This document shows, one piece after another, positions 22,761-33,594 of a stretch of DNA of 33,594 nucleotides. The notes below the pieces were generated by a model. It was not told the origin of the DNA. It searched no databases and worked only from the letters and a program-made list of their open reading frames with translations. A program made the position numbers and the translations under genes. The DNA lies in contig CALQIY020000009.1 in the NCBI GenBank assembly GCA_943330755.2, positions 1-33,594 on the forward strand. Direction: 5' to 3'. The first letter of the stretch is position 1. Each line of letters starts with the position of its first letter. Source of the stretch: Opitutus sp. GAS368 (GTDB taxonomy: Bacteria > Verrucomicrobiota > Verrucomicrobiia > Opitutales > UBA953).

Positions 22761-23381
22761 ATGAACATCGGACTGCTGATCGGTTCCTGCCTGACCGCGA
22801 GCCTTTCCCCCGGCCCGGCGTCGTTGTCGACCATCGAGACGTCCTTGCGCTACGGTAAGCGTCGGACGTTCTGGCATACGCTAGGTCTTGCCATCGGTGA
22901 GACGCCTCACCTGTTCCTCGCGCTCTACGGGACGCATTGGTTGACGGTGCATGTCCCCTACGCGCTGCAGCTCATCGGCTTCGCAGGGATGTCGTACTTC
23001 CTGTACCTCGGCCTCGGGCTGCTCCTCCGTCCGCGCTCAAGTCTCCCGGAATCCGTCGGCCTGGAGGGTGGCGCGGTGCGCTTGTTCATCCGCGGGGCTT
23101 GGGTGAACTTCTCGAATCCGAAGACCATCCCGTGGATGATCGTCATCATCCAGGCGGCCGGCGTCCCGGCCGATCAACTGGCTTGGTCCACGACGGGCGT
23201 CTTCCTGCTGTGTACGTTGGGCTCCGAGATCTCGGTGATGAGTTTCTATGCGTTCGTCGGCGATCGTCTCCGGGTCCGCCTGAAGGATGCGGCCACCATC
23301 CGGGTGGTCGACCGCGTGACCGGGGTGCTGTGGTTGGCGCTGGGCCTGTTGATGGCTTGGAGGCTCTTTACTTCACTGTGA
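22761..23381 (+). CDS. LysE/RhtB-family amino-acid exporter
   Basis: 206 residues, six hydrophobic segments. The N-terminal SPGPASLSTIE and the later NFSNPKTIPWM are the conserved SPGP and NPK motifs of the LysE/RhtB superfamily. These inner-membrane carriers export amino acids such as lysine, arginine, threonine or homoserine lactone. It is very probably co-transcribed with argH (6-base gap). Its stop overlaps the convergent GH3 gene by 14 bases. The substrate is not determined by the sequence. Confidence 0.88.
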   Translation: MNIGLLIGSCLTASLSPGPASLSTIETSLRYGKRRTFWHTLGLAIGETPHLFLALYGTHWLTVHVPYALQLIGFAGMSYFLYLGLGLLLRPRSSLPESVGLEGGAVRLFIRGAWVNFSNPKTIPWMIVIIQAAGVPADQLAWSTTGVFLLCTLGSEISVMSFYAFVGDRLRVRLKDAATIRVVDRVTGVLWLALGLLMAWRLFTSL

Positions 23382-25515
23382 ACGTCCCCCTGAGGCGGAT
23401 GTCCTCGGAGGAGGCGCCGACCTCGATTTTCTCTTCGCCCGGGAAGAGCGTGAAGCGATGCGCGGTCTCGTCCCACGTGGCGAAGGTGTCGGGCTTGAAG
23501 GTCAACGTGACGACTTTGCTTTCACCGGCCTTCAGCGCGACGCGTTGGAAGGCGACGAGTTGGCGCTGCGGACGGACGACCGGACCGCGCCCGCTGACGT
23601 AAGCCTGCACGACTTCTTCGCCGTCGCGGCTGCCCGTGTTCTTCACTTCGACCGTGAGGGTCTGCGTCTGGCCGAGGGTCGGGCTGGTCGTCGGCACCGT
23701 GAGCTGGCTGTATTGGAACTGGGTGTAGCTGCGGCCATGACCGAAGGCCCAGAGGGGCTTGCCTTTGAGGTACATGTAGGTGAAGCCTTGGGAGATGTCG
23801 TAGACGTCGCGCGCCGGGACCTGCTCTTCGGAGGCGTACACGGTGTACGGCAGACGACCCGCCGGGTTCGTCGTTCCCAGCAAGACGTCGGCCACGGCAT
23901 GGCCTTGTTCTTCACCGCTCCACCAGGCCGACAGTACGGCCGGAGCTTGGGCTTGGATCGTCGGTACGGTCAAGGGGCCGGCGTTGCAGAGCACGACCAC
24001 CGTGCGCGGATTCGCCGCGAGCACGGCGTCCACGAGTTCCTGTTGGTTGCCGGGGAGGCCGAGCTTGGAGCGGTCGATGCCTTCATGCTCGTTCGCCAGG
24101 ACCGTGCCGACGCAGAGGATCGCGACGTCCGCGGACTTCGCCAGGGCGACGGCCTCTTCGCGGGAATGGCCCTTCTCGGGTTTGACGTCCTTCATCTTGG
24201 GATCGGCGTAGGCGCCTTTCGCGAAGACGACTTCGGCGTTGGGCAAGCGGTCTTGGAGTCCTTGCGCGATCGAAACGAGTTTACGCGGGTGTTTGCCGAT
24301 GTAGCTCGGGTCGCCGGCGACGGGGATGTTGGCCAGGGGACCCATCACGACGACACGCTTCAGCTTGGCCCCCTCGAGCGGGAGCAGGCCGCGGTTTTCC
24401 AGAAGCACGATCGATTTGCGCGAGGCTTCGAGCGAGAGCGCGCGGTGTTCCGGGGCGCCGATCTTGCTCACGGGAATCGCACGGTAGGCGACCTTGTCCG
24501 CCGGGTCGAACTCACCGAGGCGGAAACGCGTCGTGAGCACGCGGCGCACGGCGTCGTCGAGGCGAGCGGTCGTGAGCTTGCCGGTGCGGACGGCTTCGGG
24601 GATGTTCAGCCGGTATTCTTTGTCGGAGAAATCCGTGCCCGCCATGACCGACTTGGCGACGGCATCGACGTAGCTCATCGCGCCTTTCTCGTGTCCGGTG
24701 ACCATGGTGCGCACGCCGCCGAGGTCGGAGACCACGAAGCCGTCGTGCCGCCACTCGCCCTTGAGGACGTCGGTCAGGAGCCATTGGTTGATGTTGTTCG
24801 GCGTGCCGTTGATGGCGTTGTAGGAGGCCATCAGCGACTGGGCCTTGCCCTCGACGACGGCGGCGCGGAAATGCGGCAGCCAGTATTCGCGGAGCCAGCG
24901 TTCGGGGACGATGGCGTTCAGCGATTGGCGCTTCTGCTCGACGTTGTTGACCGCGTAATGCTTCAGCGTGGCGGCCAGCTTGAGGTTCCGGGGGTCGTCC
25001 CCTTGCAGGCCTTGGACGAACGCGACGGCCATGCGGCCGCAAAGGTGGGGGTCTTCGCTCCACGCCTCGTTGTTGCGTCCCCAGTAGGGGTTGCGGAGGA
25101 TGTTGATCACCGGCGCGCGGTAGATCAGGCCTTTGCGCGTGCCCTTGAACGACTCCGGATGGTCTTTCCAAGCATTGTTGATGGCGCGGGCTTCGGTGGA
25201 GATCGCATCGGCGACCTGTTGGATGAGCGCGGGGTCCCACGTCGCGGAGAGTCCCGTGGGGATGGTGAAGAGCGTGGTCGCGCCGCCATCCCACGAGACG
25301 CCGTGCAGGCACTGGTTCCAGTTGTCTTCGACGATCCCGAAGCGCTCGATCGTCGGGCCGCGGTGGTCGAGGACCACGGCCTTCTCTTCGAGCGTCAGGC
25401 GCCCGAGCAGGTCCTGCACGCGTTGCTCGACCGGAAGGGTCGGGTTGCGGAAGGGTTCGGACTGGGCGTAGGCCGAAAGCGCGAACAACGAGGCGAGCAG
25501 CAAGCGAAGGGGCAT
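23368..25515 (-). CDS. Secreted glycoside hydrolase family 3 enzyme (beta-glucosidase/beta-xylosidase type)
   Basis: 715 residues. A signal peptide (MPLRLLLASLFALSAYAQS) is followed by the GH3 N-terminal barrel (about 30-340), the C-terminal sandwich (about 370-590) and a fibronectin III-like domain (about 630-700). Asp264 in FVVSDLGGVRTM is the catalytic nucleophile. EHEGIDRSKLGLPGNQQ carries the likely acid/base glutamate. The RNPYWGRNNEAWSEDP segment resembles that of beta-xylosidase-like members. It removes terminal sugars from plant-type beta-glycans in the periplasm or outside. No other polysaccharide genes are adjacent. It follows the Rrf2 gene by 55 bases on the same strand. Confidence 0.94.
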   Translation of the reverse strand: MPLRLLLASLFALSAYAQSEPFRNPTLPVEQRVQDLLGRLTLEEKAVVLDHRGPTIERFGIVEDNWNQCLHGVSWDGGATTLFTIPTGLSATWDPALIQQVADAISTEARAINNAWKDHPESFKGTRKGLIYRAPVINILRNPYWGRNNEAWSEDPHLCGRMAVAFVQGLQGDDPRNLKLAATLKHYAVNNVEQKRQSLNAIVPERWLREYWLPHFRAAVVEGKAQSLMASYNAINGTPNNINQWLLTDVLKGEWRHDGFVVSDLGGVRTMVTGHEKGAMSYVDAVAKSVMAGTDFSDKEYRLNIPEAVRTGKLTTARLDDAVRRVLTTRFRLGEFDPADKVAYRAIPVSKIGAPEHRALSLEASRKSIVLLENRGLLPLEGAKLKRVVVMGPLANIPVAGDPSYIGKHPRKLVSIAQGLQDRLPNAEVVFAKGAYADPKMKDVKPEKGHSREEAVALAKSADVAILCVGTVLANEHEGIDRSKLGLPGNQQELVDAVLAANPRTVVVLCNAGPLTVPTIQAQAPAVLSAWWSGEEQGHAVADVLLGTTNPAGRLPYTVYASEEQVPARDVYDISQGFTYMYLKGKPLWAFGHGRSYTQFQYSQLTVPTTSPTLGQTQTLTVEVKNTGSRDGEEVVQAYVSGRGPVVRPQRQLVAFQRVALKAGESKVVTLTFKPDTFATWDETAHRFTLFPGEEKIEVGASSEDIRLRGTFTVK

Positions 25516-25570
25516 GCGGCATCGAAGGCGGAAAGGCCCCCGCCTGCAACCGAAACGCGGCTGGCCAGAC

Positions 25571-25984
25571 TTAGATTTCCCAGTCGCCGCTGGCCTCGGA
25601 CTGCGCGAGCTGGGCGACGTTGAAGCCGGCCAGGGACTTTTCGAAACGCTTCGACAGTTCGCGCCAGAGCGTGGCGACCTGGGGTCCCGATGCGCCCTTC
25701 AGGGTGATCTTCGTGGCGACGAGGTCGGGTTCAACCACGGCCAGAACCTGCTTCAAGCTGATGTCTTCGGCCGGGCGGGCGAGGCGGTAGCCGCCCGTCT
25801 TGCCGCGCTTCGAGTCGACCAAGCCGCCTTCGCGGAGTTCGTTCAGCAGCTGGACGAGGTAGTTCGCCGGGATGTCCTCGAGGCGGGCGAGCTCTTCGAT
25901 GCGCGTCACGGCATTGCCCTTGTTGCGCCGGGCCAACTGGGCGAGGACGCGAAGGGAGTATTCGAGCTTGAGCGAGGCTTTCAT
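25571..25984 (-). CDS. Rrf2-family transcriptional regulator without cluster cysteines
   Basis: 137 residues from ATG at 25984 (MKASLKLEYSLRVLAQLARR). The winged-helix fold typical of Rrf2 is clear: TRIEELARLEDIPANYLVQL, then GLVDSKRGKTGGYRLARPAED. The three cysteines that hold an Fe-S cluster in IscR and NsrR are absent; there are no cysteines at all. This makes it CymR-like, so it may sense a partner protein or a metabolite. Its ATG overlaps the HAD gene stop (ATGA), which couples the two. The GH3 gene downstream might be read through. Target sites cannot be seen here. Confidence 0.88.
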   Translation of the reverse strand: MKASLKLEYSLRVLAQLARRNKGNAVTRIEELARLEDIPANYLVQLLNELREGGLVDSKRGKTGGYRLARPAEDISLKQVLAVVEPDLVATKITLKGASGPQVATLWRELSKRFEKSLAGFNVAQLAQSEASGDWEI

Positions 25985-26523
25985 GCGGAAGTTTTGGGGG
26001 CGGTGGGTTTGGCGTCGGTGCCGACGTGGATGAAGGTGCGGTTGGCGGCTTCGTCGGGCAGGATCGGCGCCTTGGGGCGGGCGAAGTAGGAGGTCCCGAG
26101 GAAGCACATGCCGGTGTTCTGCACGACTTGGATGGCGCGATCGTCCCAGAGCTCGATCATGCCGAAATCTTTGCGATCGGTGACTTCGAGCGCGGGGAGG
26201 CCTTGGGCGACGAGCCACTTCTGGGTCGCGGCGATGCCGACGGGATCACCGGCCCGCGCGGTCATGATCTTCACGCGCACGCCTTTCTCGATCCACGCTT
26301 TGACGCGTCGGAGCATGAGCGGCACCGGCGGCCCGATGTGCTCCATGCCTTGCCACGCCGTGGCTTCGGCCAGGGTGCCGTCGAGGTCGACGCCGATCCA
26401 GGGCTTGAAATCCTTCGGACGGCTGCTGGCAACCCGCTCGGTCGGGACCGGCTCGTCGGGGGCTTGGGACAGGTCAGGTCCCGAGGCTTTCGGGGCGAAG
26501 AGACTGCGGAACCAAGCGAACAT
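25981..26523 (-). CDS. HAD-superfamily phosphatase-like protein
   Basis: 180 residues. GVDLDGTLAE is HAD motif I (DxDGT), VKIMTARAGDP fits motif II (threonine), and DFGMIELWDDRA resembles motif IV with adjacent aspartates. Only a small insertion lies between motifs I and II, so it is a compact phosphatase acting on a small or exposed substrate. The first 40 residues are Pro/Ser-rich and may be a linker. The C-terminal 45 residues are of unknown fold. It is translationally coupled to the Rrf2 regulator, so a joint role in sensing is possible but not shown. Confidence 0.75.
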   Translation of the reverse strand: MFAWFRSLFAPKASGPDLSQAPDEPVPTERVASSRPKDFKPWIGVDLDGTLAEATAWQGMEHIGPPVPLMLRRVKAWIEKGVRVKIMTARAGDPVGIAATQKWLVAQGLPALEVTDRKDFGMIELWDDRAIQVVQNTGMCFLGTSYFARPKAPILPDEAANRTFIHVGTDAKPTAPKTSA

Positions 26524-26590
26524 GACCCAAGATTGAACCTTAAGGCCCCAAGGGGCAAGGACGGAGGCGGCATCCCGCGGGCAGTCCCTC
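26524..26590 (-). terminator. Possible terminator between the metH unit and the HAD-Rrf2 unit
   Basis: On the minus strand CCTTGCCCC-tt-GGGGC-ctt-AAGG can fold into a stem with a 3-base bulge, 35-60 bases after the stop of the gene at 26591. There is no clear T-run, so this is only suggestive. Confidence 0.25.
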
Positions 26591-26926
26591 TTAAGCGATG
26601 TCCGCCTGGAAGCCGTACTGCTCCAGCATCCGGGCCACGGCTTGGGCCAAAGGCGGCCGCAGGCTCGTCGCGACGGGTTGGTTGCCTTCGTGGGTGCAGG
26701 TCAGGTACCCGAGTTTCCGCGGGGCATCCGCCTGACGGCCATGGGCCTCGAGCCAGCGTTGCAGGACGGCGGCGGCGCGGGCCCATTCCGGCCAATCCTG
26801 TTCGGCGCGGTCGGCCGTTTCGACCAGCAGGCAAAGCGCGCAGCCGTCACCGAGGAAGCGTTCGACCGCCGCGGCGTCTTCGGCCCCGATCGTGTCGACG
26901 AGCTTCTGGCGTTCGCGCGCGTCCAT
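26591..26926 (-). CDS. Small unknown protein coupled to metH
   Basis: 111 residues starting MDARERQKLVDTIGAEDAAA. I recognise no family. It is acidic and mostly helical in the first half, with a CALCLL stretch, and has a tryptophan-rich middle (DWPEWARAAAVLQRWLEAHG), then a possible beta part (LGYLTCTHEGNQPVATSLRP). No signal peptide or membrane helix. Its ATG lies 2 bases after the metH stop, so it is translated from the metH message, probably with coupling. The position hints at a link to methionine or cobalamin metabolism, or it is simply a passenger. Confidence 0.65.
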   Translation of the reverse strand: MDARERQKLVDTIGAEDAAAVERFLGDGCALCLLVETADRAEQDWPEWARAAAVLQRWLEAHGRQADAPRKLGYLTCTHEGNQPVATSLRPPLAQAVARMLEQYGFQADIA

Positions 26927-26928
26927 GC

Positions 26929-30621
<3,693 letters not shown>

Positions 30622-30681
30622 CGCCCCTACCGTGCGGTTCCGTGGCCTCGGGTCAAGGCACGGTCGGGTCATAAGGCCCGC

Positions 30682-31350
30682 TCAGGCGGCCGGGAGGTCG
30701 GGCTTCTTGCAACGCGGCAGGTCCTGGGCGCGGTAGAGGACGATCCGCTTACCCTCGAACTTCTCGTCGTTCCAGAGCAGGGGGCGGAGTTCGAAGCTGA
30801 AATGGGGGGCGATGCCGGCCTTGGCCTTTTCCTCCGCGGGGTCGCCGCCCTGCCAATAGAGGATGCCGTTGGGCAGGGAGTGCTTCAAGCCGTGGCGGAT
30901 GAGCTGCTTGGTCTGGTGGACGAAGAGGCGGAGGTCGGACACCGCGCGGCCGGTGATGAAGTCGTGCTCGTGGGTGAGCGTCTCGGCGCGGGCGTTGAGG
31001 ACCTGGACGTTCTTCAGCTTGAGGCGCTTCACGATGTCTTCGACGACCATGACCTTCTTGCCGACGGAATCGACGAGCGTGAAATCCGCCTTCGGGTACA
31101 GGACCGCGAGGATGAGCCCGGGGAAGCCGCCGCCGGTGCCGACGTCGATGACGCGGGCGCCGACCATGAGCTTCAGGCACTTCACCGCCGCGATGCAGGG
31201 CGCGTAGTGGTGGCGTTCGAGGTGCTCGATGTCCTTGCGGGAGACGAGGTTGATCTTCTCGTTCCACTCGCGGTGGAGCGCCGCCATCTCGATGAGCTTC
31301 GCCCACTGGGCTTCTTCGACTTCGGGAAAGAGGGGGATGAGGTCCTGCAT
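30682..31350 (-). CDS. rsmG: 16S rRNA (guanine-527-N7)-methyltransferase
   Basis: 222 residues from ATG at 31350 (MQDLIPLFPEVEEAQW); the 68 additional residues in the track overlap the gap and the neighbouring gene. LHREWNEKINLVSRKDIEHL is the family's N-terminal signature. VIDVGTGGGFPGLILAVLYP is the SAM motif, followed by LVDSVGKK and the late GRAVSDLRLF. RsmG modifies G527 in 16S rRNA; its loss gives low-level streptomycin resistance in other bacteria. It lies 44 bases after the membrane-anchored gene at 31395 and 60 bases before metH, all on one strand. Confidence 0.94.
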   Translation of the reverse strand: MQDLIPLFPEVEEAQWAKLIEMAALHREWNEKINLVSRKDIEHLERHHYAPCIAAVKCLKLMVGARVIDVGTGGGFPGLILAVLYPKADFTLVDSVGKKVMVVEDIVKRLKLKNVQVLNARAETLTHEHDFITGRAVSDLRLFVHQTKQLIRHGLKHSLPNGILYWQGGDPAEEKAKAGIAPHFSFELRPLLWNDEKFEGKRIVLYRAQDLPRCKKPDLPAA

Positions 31351-31394
31351 GGAAGGCGGTGAGCGTGGGCGGGACGTCCGCCGGTGCAAGCGAC

Positions 31395-32048
31395 TTAAAC
31401 GCCGGTCGGGCGCAAGGCCTCGCGGAGGCGACCAATCTGCTCCAGGCGGGCTTGGACGGCATCCCGGTCGGCCGCGCGGGCGGCGAGGTGGATGCGGGCG
31501 TTCTGGCGGAGGTATTCCTTCGTGAGGTGGGCGAGGGCTTTTTCGATTTCCCATTCGGGCTTCACGCCGAGTTCGGTGGCCAAGGCCAGCAGCGGCGGCT
31601 CCCAGCCGACCATGCGGTCGCCGGCGACCTTCGGCGAGCGCTTCCGTCCCTTGGGTTCTTGCTCGGCGCGGCGGAGGTGGCGGAGGTATTGCGCGAACTG
31701 CTTCAGGTTCATGCGCAACGCGGCCTCGTCGATCGTCACCGTGGTGCGACAGGCGCGGCTGACGGCTGCGGCGAATTCCGCCGGGGCGACCTTGGCCAGC
31801 ACCTCAGTGAGTGGGGTGTCCAGCGGTACTTGGCGCGGCGGGGTGCCGGTCATCTTGCCGACGATCCAAGCGATGCGTTCGAGGTCGGTCGAGCCGCTCG
31901 GGGCGGCGGGGACTTGGTCGGCCCGCGTGGCCTTGCGGCGACGTGGGGCCGGGCGTCGGGTGGACGGACGACGGAAATAGAGCCAGGCCATCGCCGCGAC
32001 GATGCCGAGCACGCCCGTGGCGAGGAAAGTGACGAACGCGTTGGGCAT
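31395..32048 (-). CDS. Membrane-anchored protein of unknown function, downstream of Hsp70-like gene
   Basis: 217 residues from ATG at 32048 (MPNAFVTFLATGVLGIVAAM). One N-terminal helix (VTFLATGVLGIVAAMAWLYF) is followed by a very basic stretch (RRPSTRRPAPRRRKATRA), so by the positive-inside rule the rest is cytoplasmic. A helical region of about 75 residues (TDLERIAWIVGKMTGTPP to MNLKQFAQYL) comes next, then a second helical region rich in Arg and Ala with WEIEKALAHLTKEYLRQNAR. The start lies one base after the stop of the Hsp70-like gene, so the two are translated together. A co-chaperone or adaptor role is plausible. No J-domain HPD motif was found. Confidence 0.72.
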   Translation of the reverse strand: MPNAFVTFLATGVLGIVAAMAWLYFRRPSTRRPAPRRRKATRADQVPAAPSGSTDLERIAWIVGKMTGTPPRQVPLDTPLTEVLAKVAPAEFAAAVSRACRTTVTIDEAALRMNLKQFAQYLRHLRRAEQEPKGRKRSPKVAGDRMVGWEPPLLALATELGVKPEWEIEKALAHLTKEYLRQNARIHLAARAADRDAVQARLEQIGRLREALRPTGV

Positions 32049-32049
32049 C

Positions 32050-33546
32050 TCAGCCGAGCGTGACCTTCGCGACGTTGAGCGAACCGCGGCCCGCGCCTTC
32101 ATCGCGCAATTCGATGACGAGGGGTTGGCCGGTGCCGAGGTCGCGGAACTCCGCGCGCATGATCCCGTTGAGGTCGTAGGCGAAGGTGACTTCGATGGCT
32201 TGGTCGGCCGGGCGGCCGGCGGGCAGGGCCATCTCCACTTCGGCGATGCGCAGGACCATGAGCGGGTCGTTCTCGGGAATCGCGGACTGCGTGACCTCGC
32301 AGGTCAGGACGCGTTGATCGGCCTCGACGGTGTAGTAGGTCCGGGTCCGGGCCACGGGCAGTTTCTCGCCCTTGGAAATGATGATGCTGTTCTCCAGCAC
32401 GCCGTCGTCGTCGAGCGAGAGCGTGCCGTAGTAGTGCGGGGCGATATCCTGGAAGCTGATCTCCGCGGCGCGCCGGCGTTGGGCGGGCGAGAGCTTCGCC
32501 GGGTCGGCCTTATGCGCGGCGTAGAGCGCGGCGCCAAGGGCCACCGCGGTGTCGGGGTCGCGGAGCTGCGGTTCTTGGCCGAAGACGCGGCGGACGGCCG
32601 CTTGGACGCTGGGCACGCGGCAGGTGCCGCCGGCGAGGAAGACGCCGGCGAGTTCGCGGCGGTCGAGTCCGGCCCGCAGCAGCACGCCTTCGCAGGCCAT
32701 CTCGGCTTGGGCGACGAGGCCCGCGATGGCGGCTTCGAATTCGGCCCGCGTCACCTCGACGTGCACGCGGCCGTGCTTGGCGGAACGGAGCGGGAGGCGG
32801 ATGGCTTGCCGGGACGATAGCCGATGCTTGAGGTCTTCGGCGTCGGCCTTGGAGAACTCGCAATCGCCGGCGCGGAGCTCGTCGCCGGTTTCCGCCTGGA
32901 ATTTGGCCGCCACGAGGGCGGAGAGCTTGGCGTCGAAGTCTTTCCCGCCCAGCCGTTGCACGCCTTCGGTGAAGACGACTTGGACGGACATGCCCTTCGC
33001 GCGCACGAGGGAGACGTCGAACGTCCCGCCGCCGAAATCGAAGACCGCATAGAGGCCGTCGAGCGGTTGCTTTTGGCCGCGCGCATAGGCGAGGGCCGCC
33101 GCGGTCGGCTCGTTGATCATGTGCACCTGCGCGAAGCCCGCTCGGCGCGCGGCCTCGAGGGTGGCTTCACGGGCGGCGTTGGTGAAGTTCGCGGGGATGG
33201 TGATGACCGCGAGGTCGACGGGGCCGTGGGCGGCTTCGGCGTGGGTGCGGACCTTGCGGAGGAGCAGGGCGGAGAGGTCGAGGGGCGTGACGCGTTGGCC
33301 GAAGACCGGGTGCGAGACCCCCGTGCCCATGTCACGTTTGAATTCCAGGAACGCGTGTTCGGCATCCTCGGCCATCGCGCGGGCTTCGCGGCCCACGACG
33401 ACGTGCGTGGCGGTCTCGAAGCACAGGGCCGACGGGGTGATGGCCTCGCCTTCCCAGTCGCGGATGATTTCGGGGGCGCCGGACTCGTCGACGCGCGCGA
33501 CGATGGTCGTCGTGGTGCCGAGGTCGATGCCGAGGAGGTGAGCCAT
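32050..33546 (-). CDS. Hsp70-family protein lacking the C-terminal lid
   Basis: 498 residues. The ATPase domain is complete (about 1-370): GIDLGTTTTIVARV (phosphate 1), VITIPANFTNAAREA, INEPTAAALAYA, FDFGGGTFDVSLV (phosphate 2) and AGGTCRVPSVQAAVRR (adenosine). A beta-type substrate-binding region follows (about 390-495), then the protein stops, without the alpha-helical lid of DnaK (about 640 residues). HscC-like and other specialised Hsp70 proteins are shorter too. The adenosine motif reads AGGTCRVP where DnaK has GGxTRxP. No dnaJ or grpE is adjacent; the only partner is the membrane-anchored gene one base downstream. The 48 bases before the start contain no clear promoter. Confidence 0.9.
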   Translation of the reverse strand: MAHLLGIDLGTTTTIVARVDESGAPEIIRDWEGEAITPSALCFETATHVVVGREARAMAEDAEHAFLEFKRDMGTGVSHPVFGQRVTPLDLSALLLRKVRTHAEAAHGPVDLAVITIPANFTNAAREATLEAARRAGFAQVHMINEPTAAALAYARGQKQPLDGLYAVFDFGGGTFDVSLVRAKGMSVQVVFTEGVQRLGGKDFDAKLSALVAAKFQAETGDELRAGDCEFSKADAEDLKHRLSSRQAIRLPLRSAKHGRVHVEVTRAEFEAAIAGLVAQAEMACEGVLLRAGLDRRELAGVFLAGGTCRVPSVQAAVRRVFGQEPQLRDPDTAVALGAALYAAHKADPAKLSPAQRRRAAEISFQDIAPHYYGTLSLDDDGVLENSIIISKGEKLPVARTRTYYTVEADQRVLTCEVTQSAIPENDPLMVLRIAEVEMALPAGRPADQAIEVTFAYDLNGIMRAEFRDLGTGQPLVIELRDEGAGRGSLNVAKVTLG

Positions 33547-33594
33547 CCGTAAGGTTTATATGAACGACAGGGGAGGGCGGGGGAAGGCGAAACC

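Noticed and set aside
23458-25623. 721-residue + strand ORF opposite the GH3 gene
   Set aside because: A shadow frame of the well-supported GH3 enzyme; no recognisable motif.
30622-30681. Cobalamin or SAM riboswitch before metH
   Set aside because: Only 60 bases separate rsmG and metH, too short for these aptamers, and no B12-box-like sequence was seen.

Overview
This is a chromosomal, GC-rich, densely coded window from a heterotrophic bacterium. The gene mix (DivIC-like gene directly before argH, archaeal/eukaryote-type ProS tail, ECF sigma/anti-sigma/PDZ trio, YHYH protein, GIDE-LemA fusion, secreted GH3 glycosidase) suggests Verrucomicrobiota, probably Opitutaceae or a relative. That placement is inference from gene content, not from a marker gene. 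No rRNA, tRNA, CRISPR array, prophage or insertion sequence was seen. No stretch longer than about 300 bases lacks a gene.

Layout. 1-7.4 kb holds housekeeping genes: ProS C-terminus, xseA, a beta-hydroxyacid dehydrogenase, pyruvate kinase, trmB, a small unknown protein, a membrane fatty-acid desaturase, a low-molecular-weight phosphatase and a small lipoprotein. The gaps here carry small repeats: a REP-like hairpin, three arrays of an 8-nt repeat, and a 15-nt G-rich tandem repeat with G-quadruplex potential. At 7.4-8.3 kb lies an aldose-epimerase-like gene.

8.4-17.5 kb is the most interesting part, a lipid-modification locus. One minus-strand block has a delta-9-type desaturase overlapping a flavin oxidoreductase of the FHEDG type. 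A second minus-strand block has DUF1365, a cyclopropane-fatty-acid-synthase-like methyltransferase, a DUF1475-like protein, DUF2062, DUF1295 and a second CFA-synthase-like methyltransferase. The first five genes of this block overlap or nearly touch. A GIDE-LemA fusion gene on the other strand separates the blocks. An ECF sigma factor, a probable anti-sigma factor and a secreted PDZ protein diverge from the desaturase. The flavin enzyme, DUF1365 protein and CFA-type methyltransferase match the UfaD/UfaO/UfaM set known for furan fatty acids in Rhodobacter sphaeroides. I read the locus as a candidate pathway that desaturates, methylates and oxidises membrane acyl chains, possibly under the adjacent sigma factor.

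17.9-26.5 kb: PDZ protein, a strong terminator, a secreted YHYH protein with a Gly/Pro-rich tail, DUF420 protein, DivIC/FtsB-like protein, argH, a LysE-type exporter, a secreted GH3 glycosidase, an Rrf2 regulator without cluster cysteines, and a HAD-like phosphatase overlapping it. 26.6-33.5 kb, all minus strand: a lidless Hsp70-like chaperone, a membrane-anchored unknown protein, rsmG, cobalamin-dependent metH and a small unknown gene 2 nt after metH.

Most ORF-track starts are extended upstream of the probable start. The starts below were chosen by family alignment, overlap with the upstream gene and visible ribosome-binding sites.
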